From the NCBI GenBank assembly GCA_035934555.1, contig DASYXT010000067.1:47843-111842 (forward strand): a DNA stretch of 64,000 bases, in the 5' to 3' direction. Below the pieces are notes generated by a model. It was not told the origin of the DNA. It made no database searches and worked only from the letters and a program-made list of their open reading frames with translations. The stretch comes from DASYXT01 sp035934555 (GTDB taxonomy: Bacteria; Verrucomicrobiota; Verrucomicrobiia; Limisphaerales; UBA8199). Shown here piece by piece: positions 24,827 to 32,644 of this stretch (position 1 is the stretch's first letter; each line of letters begins with the position of its first letter). The position numbers were made by a program, and so were the translations under genes.

Positions 24827-27397
24827 TCACGCGCGGGCGGCCAGCTTGATTTCACGAATGTCGAGCGTCCCGTTCCTGGGTTCATAAAAGGGCTTGCCGC
24901 CCTTTACTCCAACAGTGCCGTAGCCTGTCGCGGTGGAAAGAAAACAGCGGAAATCGCCAGTAACTCGGGGGTCGAGGTAAAGGACCTTATCGACAGCATC
25001 GTAACGCGCGCCGCTCAGGCCGAACAACAGCGCATACGACGACATCGCGCGCGCGTACCAATGGCCGCATTCGAACTCATTGAACGGATTGCGGACCCGG
25101 CCATCGTAGCGGGCGCGGGCAGTGCGGACGATCTCGAGGCCTTCGTTGACCATTCCCATGCGCATGAGATGCGAGGCGACCTGGTATTCGATCCCCGTCC
25201 AGACTTCGTTGGAATAGACAAAGGGCAAGGACGGTTCGCCGCCTTTTGGCCAAGTGCATAATATCAATCCGCCTTCAGCACCGCAGGCGTAGGTGGGGCG
25301 TTGGGGATTGGCGAATTCCGACAGGTCTTGCTTCAGATTATAACGATGCACCGAGTGCAAGTGGCTGGCGACTTTGGCCGGGGCGAGCACCTGGCCGACG
25401 CCGCAGACCAGCGCCAGCCACGAGCCCAGCACGCCATCAGCCAGGCAACCGTTGCCATATTGATACTTGGGCCCTTCCTTTTCGAAAATGGCTACCGCTT
25501 CCGGCGAGTAGTTGCCGACCATGCTTTTGTTTTCCAGCGGATTGTGCGCGCGCAAATGCTTCCATTCGGTCCGCTGGTAAAAGTACTCGCCGTTGAATAG
25601 CTCCGTCTCCGCCTGCGGCACACCTTTGGCCAGCAGCTCTGCGTACAACGGAACCTCGTCGGTCAGCGCCTTGCCCATCAGCACTGCGGCCTGGAGCGCG
25701 CCCAGGTAGAAACTGGTGCACATGCCCTCCGGCCCCCAGAACTCGATGTCGTAAGTGTTATGGTGCGGTTCCTCCACCCACCCTTTGTGACTGGGGTCCC
25801 ACGTTTCAATGCCATAGTCCAGGCTCTGTTTCACTTTGGGCCAGAGACGCCGCAGCCATTCGGTGTCGCCGCTGATCCGCCATTCACGATAGACCTTCAT
25901 GATGCCGCCAAGCTGGCCGTCTGCCGCGGCATAGAAGTCGTGTTCGAGCGGCCGGATGGGCAGGGCGCTGCGGAATTGTTGGTGCCCGGCGGCGTTCTGG
26001 GAAGGCCCAAACTCCGTCTCGCGCAGGGTCCGTTCAAGGCTCGGGAACAAATGCGGAATGGCTTGCGCGTAATTCCACACATGCGTGCAGGTGCCGTGGC
26101 AACAGCCGGAATCGTCGCCGCAGCCTTCCCAGGCCCAGAGTTTGCCGTCCGATTGGCGCAGGACAGTCGGCGATTTGAGGATGCTCAGGTTGGCCGCAAC
26201 GGCTTCGACCACTTCCGGCGGCAGCGTTGAATCATAAAAGCATTCGCTGAACCGGCGCGTTTTGTCGCGCAGCTCGGCGTAACGGTCGCGCCAGTAAAAG
26301 CTGACGCTGTTGATGTCGGTAAACCGTGTGGCATACCACGGACGATAATCCGGGTCTGGCCCGGGCTGAGCGCCGGCCAGGTCGCGCCCAATGCGCAGGT
26401 TTGTTTTGCCCACAAACCACGCCAGGCGCAGGACAATGGTTTTGGAACCGCCCGGCGCAAGCTGGACGGGGACAAACAAGGTCGCGCCGGGACTGGCGCC
26501 GCCATCGGTCAACGGCGGACGGTCCAAGCATCGGCCGGCCTCAACATCTTTCCATGCCATCGTCAGCGGGTCCCACCATCCGCCGCGAAACCAGGCGTGA
26601 TTTACTTTCTGTTCCGGTTCCGACGCTGTAACTGCAAACGCCCCTTCGTCCCAGGGACGCTCTTTGGGCCCGCCACTCCATAGGATGAACCCGCCCGCAA
26701 TGGGGCGCACGGCCTGTGGGTCGCCGTCCACTGCCATGAAGTTTTTGGCATTGAATGAAAACACGGCCGCGACAGGTCGCCGGCTCCGATTAACCACCCG
26801 GTACTCGAGGGCGGCGACCGGCAGACTCGAATTATCGGGGTCGCCGGGTTCAAACGGGCTCCAGCCGGTGATCTCAGCGGACAGCGGCAGGCGTGGATCG
26901 GTCAGCGTGACATGTCCGAAAGGGAATCGGGCAAGGAAGGTGGCCTGGGCGAATCGGGGCAGGCCGTAGGTAGTGCCGGCACCGCCGTTGCCCGTGCCGG
27001 GTGGTCCAAAAATCTTGCGCGCGGGCAAGGGTCCTTCCAGCACGCGGGCGGCCGGCTGCTCGCCCAGGATGCTGATGGCGGCGAATACGCACGGCTCGTT
27101 GTACACCTCGGGATGGTTCCGCAGCGAGACATGGGACAGAGCTCCACTGCCTTCGAGGCACAACATGCCGGCCCCGATTCCGCCCATGGGGAAGGCCACC
27201 TGGTTGAGGCATTCGCCTGCGTACTCGCCGTTGAAGACTCGGGCTGGGTGGCGGGCCGGCACTCGCGTGCGCCGTGCCCGCCGCTGCGGCGCCGCCTGCG
27301 GCTCGGCTCCCGATACCGCACTCAAACCGCCGACGCCGCCCAGGCTAACGGCAGATATCCGCAAGAACTCACGACGGGGGATTGAGGAATCGCTCAT
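24827..27397 (-). CDS. GH116-like glycosidase (GBA2-type), exported by Tat
   Basis: An 856-residue protein with a Tat-type signal (RREFLRISAVSLGG, residues 8-21). The N-terminal half is a beta-sandwich-rich domain and the C-terminal half an (alpha/alpha)6 region with THVWNYAQAIPHLFPSLER and TYDIEFWGPEG. By comparison with human GBA2 and TxGH116, Asp550 in TYD is the likely acid/base. The nucleophile is probably the Glu in WAWEGCGD, but I am less sure because the following segment (Cys-rich, DDSGCCHGTC) differs from the family as I remember it. Family activities include beta-glucosidase, beta-xylosidase and N-acetylglucosaminidase. Divergent from the GH42 gene and followed on the same strand by GH172. 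Confidence 0.82.
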   Translation of the reverse strand: MSDSSIPRREFLRISAVSLGGVGGLSAVSGAEPQAAPQRRARRTRVPARHPARVFNGEYAGECLNQVAFPMGGIGAGMLCLEGSGALSHVSLRNHPEVYNEPCVFAAISILGEQPAARVLEGPLPARKIFGPPGTGNGGAGTTYGLPRFAQATFLARFPFGHVTLTDPRLPLSAEITGWSPFEPGDPDNSSLPVAALEYRVVNRSRRPVAAVFSFNAKNFMAVDGDPQAVRPIAGGFILWSGGPKERPWDEGAFAVTASEPEQKVNHAWFRGGWWDPLTMAWKDVEAGRCLDRPPLTDGGASPGATLFVPVQLAPGGSKTIVLRLAWFVGKTNLRIGRDLAGAQPGPDPDYRPWYATRFTDINSVSFYWRDRYAELRDKTRRFSECFYDSTLPPEVVEAVAANLSILKSPTVLRQSDGKLWAWEGCGDDSGCCHGTCTHVWNYAQAIPHLFPSLERTLRETEFGPSQNAAGHQQFRSALPIRPLEHDFYAAADGQLGGIMKVYREWRISGDTEWLRRLWPKVKQSLDYGIETWDPSHKGWVEEPHHNTYDIEFWGPEGMCTSFYLGALQAAVLMGKALTDEVPLYAELLAKGVPQAETELFNGEYFYQRTEWKHLRAHNPLENKSMVGNYSPEAVAIFEKEGPKYQYGNGCLADGVLGSWLALVCGVGQVLAPAKVASHLHSVHRYNLKQDLSEFANPQRPTYACGAEGGLILCTWPKGGEPSLPFVYSNEVWTGIEYQVASHLMRMGMVNEGLEIVRTARARYDGRVRNPFNEFECGHWYARAMSSYALLFGLSGARYDAVDKVLYLDPRVTGDFRCFLSTATGYGTVGVKGGKPFYEPRNGTLDIREIKLAARA

Positions 27398-27558
27398 GAA
27401 CAGAGTTATGCCTGAGGCTCTGGGCGCAACGCAAGTCTGGTGGCTGCCCGGGGAGGCCCCTGGCTTTTTTCCGGCGGTTCACCGGATTGCGTTCGCGCTC
27501 AGCTTCGGGCACAGTGCTCATGTCGTTAGTTTGCCTTTCTGTTCGTTGCGTAGAATTC

Positions 27559-27586
27559 GGGGCGGCCGGGGAAACCTGGCCGCCCC
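27559..27586 (+). promoter_or_regulatory. G+C-rich hairpin in the GH42 leader
   Basis: GGGGCGGCC pairs with GGCCGCCCC around a 10-base centre, followed by a pyrimidine/T-rich run. It sits about 85 bases upstream of the GH42 start and downstream of no plus-strand gene, so it may be an attenuator or an operator in the divergent GH116/GH42 promoter region. Confidence 0.4.
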
Positions 27587-27671
27587 TCTACCTTTTCCCC
27601 TTCTTTTTCGTTGCTTGTCCTTGGCAAGGCCGGTAAATTCAACAGTAGGCAGCACGCGAAAGGACAACGTT

Positions 27672-29744
27672 ATGTATTTCGGCGTTGATTATCACCCCGA
27701 ACAGTGGGTTTACCCCCATGGAGGCACGCCCGAGAACCCCGAAGGCGCTTGGCAACGCGACATCGAATTAATGCAATCCGCCGGGATTAACGTCGTACGC
27801 ATCGGCGAGTTCATCTGGGGCTTGTGCGAGCAGGAGGACGGCAAGTGCGATTTCGGCTGGCTGAAGCGGGTCATGGACCTGCTGGGTAAAGCGGGCATCA
27901 AAGTGGTGCTGGCGACCCCGACGGCCGCCCCGCCGGTGTGGCTTGCTCAAAAACATCCTGAAATCCTCCCGGTAGATGAGCGCGGGCTGATTAAACATGA
28001 AGGCACACGCCGAGCGGTGTGCCTCAACAGCGATGTCTTTTGGACCCATTCCAAGCGGATCGTCGAGCAACTGGCCAAGGCGTTGGGCAAACATCCACAA
28101 CTGCTGGCCTGGCAGATCGACAACGGCCTCGGTGGCAACTTCACGGAGGCGTCTTTCAACGCCGACACGCGCCGTGATTGGCATGGCTGGCTCGAAGCCA
28201 AGTACGAGACCATTGATAAATTGAACGAGTTGATGGGCTTGCGCCATTGGGGACAGGTGGTGACGAGCTGGAACCAGGTGCCCATGCCGATGGCCGCGCC
28301 GACCCACCATAACCCGGCGCTGGTGCTGGACTGGTGCCGGTTCTGCAGTGACACCATCGTCCAATTCGTCCGCATGCAGGCCGACCTGTTGCACGAACTG
28401 ACCCCACAATGCCCCGTCACGACCAACCTGCGCCCGCTGCTGCACCGCTTCGATCATTTCGACCTCGCCGAGGTAATTGATTTCGTCTCCATTGAGAGCA
28501 CCGCCGCCCTGCGCCCCAAGTCGGCCGAGCTGGCTTGCGAAATCGACATGCTCCGCTCCTTGAAAAAAACCGGCATCCGCAGCCCGGACGGCGACTGCGG
28601 TTTCTGGGTGATGGAACAGAAGGCGGGCAACGTTACCTGGCAGGAGGTCAATTCCCTGGTGCGGCCCGGGGTTTTGCGCATGTTCACCTATCAGCTCATC
28701 TCGCGCGGCGCCACCGCGATTGTCTTCTTCCGCTGGCGCCAGCCGCGATTTGGGACGGAGAAATTTCACGGCGCGGTGCTGACGCATAACGGCAGCAAAG
28801 ACGGACGCGTGTTCAAGGAAGTCGCGCAGTTGGGCGAGGAGCTCAAGCTGCTGTCGCCTTCACTCCAAGGGACCAATATCCGCGCCGAAACCTGCATCCT
28901 GTACAGCCACGACAACGAATGGGCCCTGCAGCAGCCCAACCAGCCGAACAAATTCTTCAGCCTGCGCGATCACATCCAGCTCTTTTATACCGCGCTGCAC
29001 GACCGAAACGTCGCGGTGGATTTCGCGCGGCCGGCTGAGGACCTGTCGCACTACAAGCTGGTGATTGCGCCATCGCTGCACCTGTTGTCCGGGGGTGAAG
29101 CGGATCGCCTGAAGTTGTATGTGCAGAATGGCGGCACGCTGGTGGCCACGTTCAACACCGGCCTGGTCGATGAACACAACATGGCGCCCGACACCGGTTA
29201 TCCTCATGACCTGACGGATTTGTTCGGGCTCGAAGTGCTCGAATTCGATCAACTTCCCGCCGGCGAAGAGAATCATCTCACGTTCAAAGGAACATTTCCG
29301 ACCAGCCACTTGCACCCGGCGCGGTTGTGGTGTGACATTATCGAGCCGCGCGATTGCCAGGTATTGGCCACTTACGCGAAAGACTTTTACGGCGGACGCC
29401 CCGCCATGACGATGCACAGCTACGGCCTGGGCAAGGCCATTTATATCGGCACGCAGAGCCACCAGCATTTTTACAGCGACCTGGTTGTGTGGTTGCGCCA
29501 GATGTGCGGCCTGGTTCCCTTGCTGAAAGTGCCCGAGAACGTCGAGGTGAGCATGCGCCAGCGCGACGGCTCGCGCGTGTTCTTCCTGCTCAATCACCAG
29601 CCCTCGCCGCTGCGCATTCAATTCTACAAGCCGATGCACGAGTTCCTCACCGATAGCACCATATCCGGCAATTACGATCTGCAACCGCGCGGCGTGCTGG
29701 TCATCGACGAACGCGCCGCCGAGCGCGAGGAAGCCAAGATCTGA
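27672..29744 (+). CDS. GH42 beta-galactosidase-like protein lacking the acid/base Glu
   Basis: A 690-residue GH42-family protein starting MYFGVDYHPEQW, with AGGAC just upstream of the ATG; a longer in-frame start at 26973 runs through the antisense of the neighbouring gene and is rejected. The TIM barrel spans about 1-380, then an A4 beta-galactosidase trimerisation-like domain and a small C-terminal beta domain. The nucleophile Glu315 is present (WVMEQKAG). The acid/base motif reads WQIDNG (Gly152) where family members have WQIDNE; the codon is GGC. No signal peptide is visible, so it is probably cytoplasmic. It is followed six bases later by a half-length aldehyde dehydrogenase, likely in one operon. 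Confidence 0.88.
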   Translation: MYFGVDYHPEQWVYPHGGTPENPEGAWQRDIELMQSAGINVVRIGEFIWGLCEQEDGKCDFGWLKRVMDLLGKAGIKVVLATPTAAPPVWLAQKHPEILPVDERGLIKHEGTRRAVCLNSDVFWTHSKRIVEQLAKALGKHPQLLAWQIDNGLGGNFTEASFNADTRRDWHGWLEAKYETIDKLNELMGLRHWGQVVTSWNQVPMPMAAPTHHNPALVLDWCRFCSDTIVQFVRMQADLLHELTPQCPVTTNLRPLLHRFDHFDLAEVIDFVSIESTAALRPKSAELACEIDMLRSLKKTGIRSPDGDCGFWVMEQKAGNVTWQEVNSLVRPGVLRMFTYQLISRGATAIVFFRWRQPRFGTEKFHGAVLTHNGSKDGRVFKEVAQLGEELKLLSPSLQGTNIRAETCILYSHDNEWALQQPNQPNKFFSLRDHIQLFYTALHDRNVAVDFARPAEDLSHYKLVIAPSLHLLSGGEADRLKLYVQNGGTLVATFNTGLVDEHNMAPDTGYPHDLTDLFGLEVLEFDQLPAGEENHLTFKGTFPTSHLHPARLWCDIIEPRDCQVLATYAKDFYGGRPAMTMHSYGLGKAIYIGTQSHQHFYSDLVVWLRQMCGLVPLLKVPENVEVSMRQRDGSRVFFLLNHQPSPLRIQFYKPMHEFLTDSTISGNYDLQPRGVLVIDERAAEREEAKI

Positions 29745-29749
29745 CGCCG

Positions 29750-30622
29750 ATGAGCTCGCGCCTGGAAGTTCGCAAAACCTACAAACTGTATATCGGCGGC
29801 AATTTCGTCCGCAGCGAGAGCGGTCGATGCTTGCCCGTGCGTTCGCCTGCTCGCGCGCTGCTCGATAACGTCTGCCAGGCGTCGCGGAAAGATTTGCGCG
29901 ATGCGGTCAGCGCCGCCCGCAATGCCTGGAGCGGGTGGAACAAGAAGACCGCCTACTTGCGTGGGCAGATTCTCTACCGCGCAGCCGAACTGCTCGAACA
30001 CCGCGCGCCAGAATTGCAAGTCGAGCTGGTGCGCTCCACGGGCGCCACCCCCGGGCAGGCGCGGCGCGAAGTCCAGGCCACGGTGGACCGGCTCGTGCAT
30101 TTCGCCGGGTGGACCGATAAATACCCACAGGTTTTCGGCTGCGTCAATCCGGTCGCCAGTTCGCATTTCAATTTCACCACCCCTGAGCCTACGGGCGTTG
30201 TGGCCGTGCTCGCTCCGGATGAACCGCCTTTGCTGGCCCTGGTGACGCTGCTGGCAGCGGTGATTCTTAGTGGCAACACCGCCGTGTTGCTCGCCTCGGA
30301 GAAGTACCCGCTGCCGGCGGTTACTTTTTCTGAAATCCTTGCGACGAGCGACATCCCCGGCGGCGTGGTCAATGTGCTCACCGGCCAGCGCAGTGAATTG
30401 GCGCCGCATTTCGCCAGCCATATGGACATTAATGCGGTCGTGGACGGGGTAGGGGACCATGAGCTCAAAGCATTGTTGCAGGGCGGGCCCGCGATAAATC
30501 TGAAACGCTATGCCGGCCATGCGCTGGCCGCAAAAGACTGGTTCGCGTCGAAGGCTGAGGATCCCTACTGGATTCTGGATACGGTCGAGTTCAAGACGGC
30601 ATGGCATCCGATCGGGCTGTGA
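29750..30622 (+). CDS. Half-length aldehyde dehydrogenase-like protein without catalytic Cys
   Basis: A 290-residue protein aligned with the N-terminal, NAD-binding half of ALDHs: YIGGNFVRSESGR at the start, AARNAWSGW, the PTGVVAVLAP strand and GGVVNVLTGQ. The usual EPWNFP segment is replaced by APDEPPL. The frame stops before the regions with the general-base Glu and the catalytic Cys, ending in WHPIGL, so it cannot be a classical dehydrogenase. Short ALDH-like proteins of this type occur elsewhere beside a full-length ALDH (family knowledge), but none is adjacent here. The intact frame and compact ending argue for a real short protein rather than a fresh truncation. Confidence 0.7.
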   Translation: MSSRLEVRKTYKLYIGGNFVRSESGRCLPVRSPARALLDNVCQASRKDLRDAVSAARNAWSGWNKKTAYLRGQILYRAAELLEHRAPELQVELVRSTGATPGQARREVQATVDRLVHFAGWTDKYPQVFGCVNPVASSHFNFTTPEPTGVVAVLAPDEPPLLALVTLLAAVILSGNTAVLLASEKYPLPAVTFSEILATSDIPGGVVNVLTGQRSELAPHFASHMDINAVVDGVGDHELKALLQGGPAINLKRYAGHALAAKDWFASKAEDPYWILDTVEFKTAWHPIGL

Positions 30623-30713
30623 AGAATTGGAGATGATGGATATTGGACCCGATGATGCGAACACTCTGACCGATGATGGCCTATCAATCCACTGCTCTTA
30701 GTCATCCAACCCG

Positions 30714-31325
30714 TTAGACGAGGGCCGCCTTTCGTTGATCGAGCCACTCCATCGCTATATCGAGGCTGGTTAAACTCCCGAGCGCATGCACGTGCAGTTT
30801 GGCTGGCAGTCCTTCGCGGGCAAACAGAGCCAGGCAGGGCTGGTCGAGAAACCGGCTCGAGTACTTGATTCCCTGGAAACCGGCCGGATGTTCTTGTACA
30901 GCCCAGCCCCACGCCTGTGGAATGCTCAGGTCCGCCGCCATCAGGCTCGCTTTATCCACTATCATGGCTTCGCGCGTGCGTTCGAGCGTCACCGCGCACA
31001 CCTGCAACTCGGGGACGACAACCCGGCTGAGAGACGAGCCGGTCCATTTTGCGGCTGAAATCACCCGCCGGCCTTGAAAAACGTCCTCGCCAAAGTATTC
31101 CCACAGGCAAGTTTGGACGCTGCCACCCAGATAGAGCAGCTCGAACGGGCATTTGCCATGGGAAAAGCGATGGTGAGGCAGGCAGCAAAAAAACGCGGCC
31201 GGCGCTCCGGCACGGTGAATCCTGAACCAGGCGCGTCGAGGCTGGAGGGTGACCGGGATGGTCTGCTGATTAAAGTCCGGCCCGGGCTTTAGTGGAACCC
31301 GAGCCGGGGTTGGGCTACTCGGCAT
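30714..31325 (-). CDS. RES-domain toxin (ParT/MbcT type)
   Basis: A 203-residue RES-family toxin. The name-giving residues are visible: Arg35 in WFRIHRAG, Glu76 in TCLWEYFG and Ser156/157 in GIKYSSRF, with the conserved LYLGGSVQTCLWE core. Family members degrade NAD+ or ADP-ribosylate targets. Its start overlaps the 3' end of the DUF2384 antitoxin gene by 11 bases, the standard antitoxin-first order. The N-terminal 28 residues before the first strand may be overcalled; no other start is clearly better. Confidence 0.88.
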   Translation of the reverse strand: MPSSPTPARVPLKPGPDFNQQTIPVTLQPRRAWFRIHRAGAPAAFFCCLPHHRFSHGKCPFELLYLGGSVQTCLWEYFGEDVFQGRRVISAAKWTGSSLSRVVVPELQVCAVTLERTREAMIVDKASLMAADLSIPQAWGWAVQEHPAGFQGIKYSSRFLDQPCLALFAREGLPAKLHVHALGSLTSLDIAMEWLDQRKAALV

Positions 31326-31890
31326 AGGCCTGGGCGGCCAGGTGAACCTCTTTTACCTTGCCCTCCCGCAGCAAGTCCAGGGGTCGGCGATTTCCAAGGC
31401 CAGCTCTCTCCTGCAGGAAAAAGAGGATCTTTCCCCAGGCGTCCAGCCGCGGGTCCTGGTTGAGTACCCCGAGGATCTGCTCGAAGCCCGCCAGGACCTG
31501 GCCGTGCACATTGAACTGCCACCGCGGAAACCGCGCGGCGCGGAGCCGTTCCTCCCGCCACGCCAGCAATCGGCCAGCCGCGTGCCGTTTGAGAGCGGCG
31601 GTTTTCGATATCTCCAGAAGCCGTGCCACCTCGTCTGAAGACAAGCTGCCCCCTTCGGCTTGTGCCAATTGTTGCCGCGCTTCGAATCCGCGAGCCCGAG
31701 CCCGCGCCAGCCCGTTCTCGTGGGGTTGGCCGCCGGCGAGAGAGTGCTCGAATGCCAGCCCGGCCAGCCGTGCCAGCGCGCCAGGAACCTGATCCCGGTG
31801 TCTGCGGATGACTTCAGTAAACTCGTGCAGCACCGCTCGCTCCTTCGAGGTTAGTCTTCTCTTTCTGCCCTTCTCAAGTGTCCTTACCAT
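31315..31890 (-). CDS. Xre/DUF2384 antitoxin of the RES pair
   Basis: A 191-residue antitoxin. The C-terminal 65 residues match the ParS/MbcA/Xre toxin-binding domain (LDAWGKILFFLQERAG... GNRRPLDLLREGKVKEVHLAAQAY). Upstream, 'SSDEVARLLEISKTAALKRHAAGRLLAWRE' is a DNA-binding helix-turn-helix segment, and the N-terminal 60 residues are basic and helical. It should neutralise the RES toxin and repress the operon. A perfect-dyad operator candidate lies 32 bases upstream. Confidence 0.85.
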   Translation of the reverse strand: MVRTLEKGRKRRLTSKERAVLHEFTEVIRRHRDQVPGALARLAGLAFEHSLAGGQPHENGLARARARGFEARQQLAQAEGGSLSSDEVARLLEISKTAALKRHAAGRLLAWREERLRAARFPRWQFNVHGQVLAGFEQILGVLNQDPRLDAWGKILFFLQERAGLGNRRPLDLLREGKVKEVHLAAQAYAE

Positions 31891-31921
31891 CGCAGAACAG
31901 AAAATGCCCTATGTTTACAAG

Positions 31922-31939
31922 GTTGTCAATCTTGGCAAC
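31922..31939 (-). promoter_or_regulatory. Operator/promoter of the RES-Xre operon
   Basis: The inverted repeat GTTGTCAATCTTGGCAAC has 8-base half-sites with one mismatch pair around a 2-base centre. On the minus strand it contains TTGACA (31924-31929), a consensus -35 box pointing to the antitoxin start at 31890. Overlap of the dyad with the -35 box fits autorepression by the antitoxin. No clean -10 box is seen. Confidence 0.55.
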
Positions 31940-32284
31940 TCATTTTTCTATTCCATTCCGAACCGCTGAAGAAAACGTGGTGAGGTACACCCGATTGGAT
32001 TAACGTGGCAAATGATAGTGAGGCCGCAAAGTGCGCTTGGCGCTGCCGCCTTGCCAAGGCTGGTTTGGCTGCTTGCACGACCCGCCGGCCATTTGTGCAG
32101 GAATTGCTCAAAACCTCCTATGGGCCTGCCAGCAGGATTTCGCCTTTTCTCAATGCAAGTGCCGGCGCTCACAAATAGTTAGGAGATTTTGCAAGGGCCC
32201 TGGCACAGCCTATGCCATTGCCTAAATCGTGCGGGTGGTTCTACTCAAACACCGCTCGCAAACGAAAACTGAAACCAAATTGCT
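31940..32284. other. Intergenic region, no gene recognised
   Basis: About 345 bases without a recognisable coding family or RNA. Short open frames on both strands show no family resemblance. Confidence 0.4.
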
Positions 32285-32470
32285 ATGAACGAATCAATTA
32301 ATCCTGTGACTCCGAACACCACTACCACGGCTGCGGCCTGTGCCTGTGCCACGACCCCGGCGCCTCAGACGGCCGCGGCTCCTGGCGCCCAGCCCAAGCC
32401 GCAAACACCCAGCGTTCCGGCCCAGGCCGCTGCGCCAAAAGCCGCGAAACGCAACTTCCGCAAACGCTAA
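32285..32470 (+). CDS. Small Ala/Pro/Thr-rich protein with basic tail
   Basis: A 61-residue frame with low-complexity composition (runs of Ala, Pro, Thr, Gln), a CACA stretch near residue 20 and a strongly basic end KAAKRNFRKR. Predicted to be disordered. It stands alone and is followed by two hairpins, which supports a real short transcript, but coding status is uncertain. The basic tail could bind nucleic acid; that is speculation. Confidence 0.45.
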   Translation: MNESINPVTPNTTTTAAACACATTPAPQTAAAPGAQPKPQTPSVPAQAAAPKAAKRNFRKR

Positions 32471-32551
32471 GCCGCGGAAGAGTCTCTTTCGCCGCTGAGC
32501 TGATTGGTGTTGTGGGGAGACACTCAGCGGTGGTCATAGCGAAAACGACAG

Positions 32552-32586
32552 CCGGCGCTGCCTCACTCTGGGGCCGCGCCGGTTTT
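32552..32586 (+). terminator. Hairpin with T-run, likely terminator
   Basis: CCGGCG (32552-32557) pairs with CGCCGG (32577-32582), immediately followed by TTTT. It is suitably placed to end transcription of the small protein gene upstream. Confidence 0.45.
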
Positions 32587-32644
32587 GATACAGCACCTTA
32601 GCCACAGAGAAAGGCTTTTCAGATTTCTGTAGCTCGTGCTCGGG

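Noticed and set aside
26973..27671. Extended start for the GH42 gene
   Set aside because: The extra 233 residues are antisense to the GH116-like gene. MYFGVDYHPEQW at 27672 is the family's normal start.
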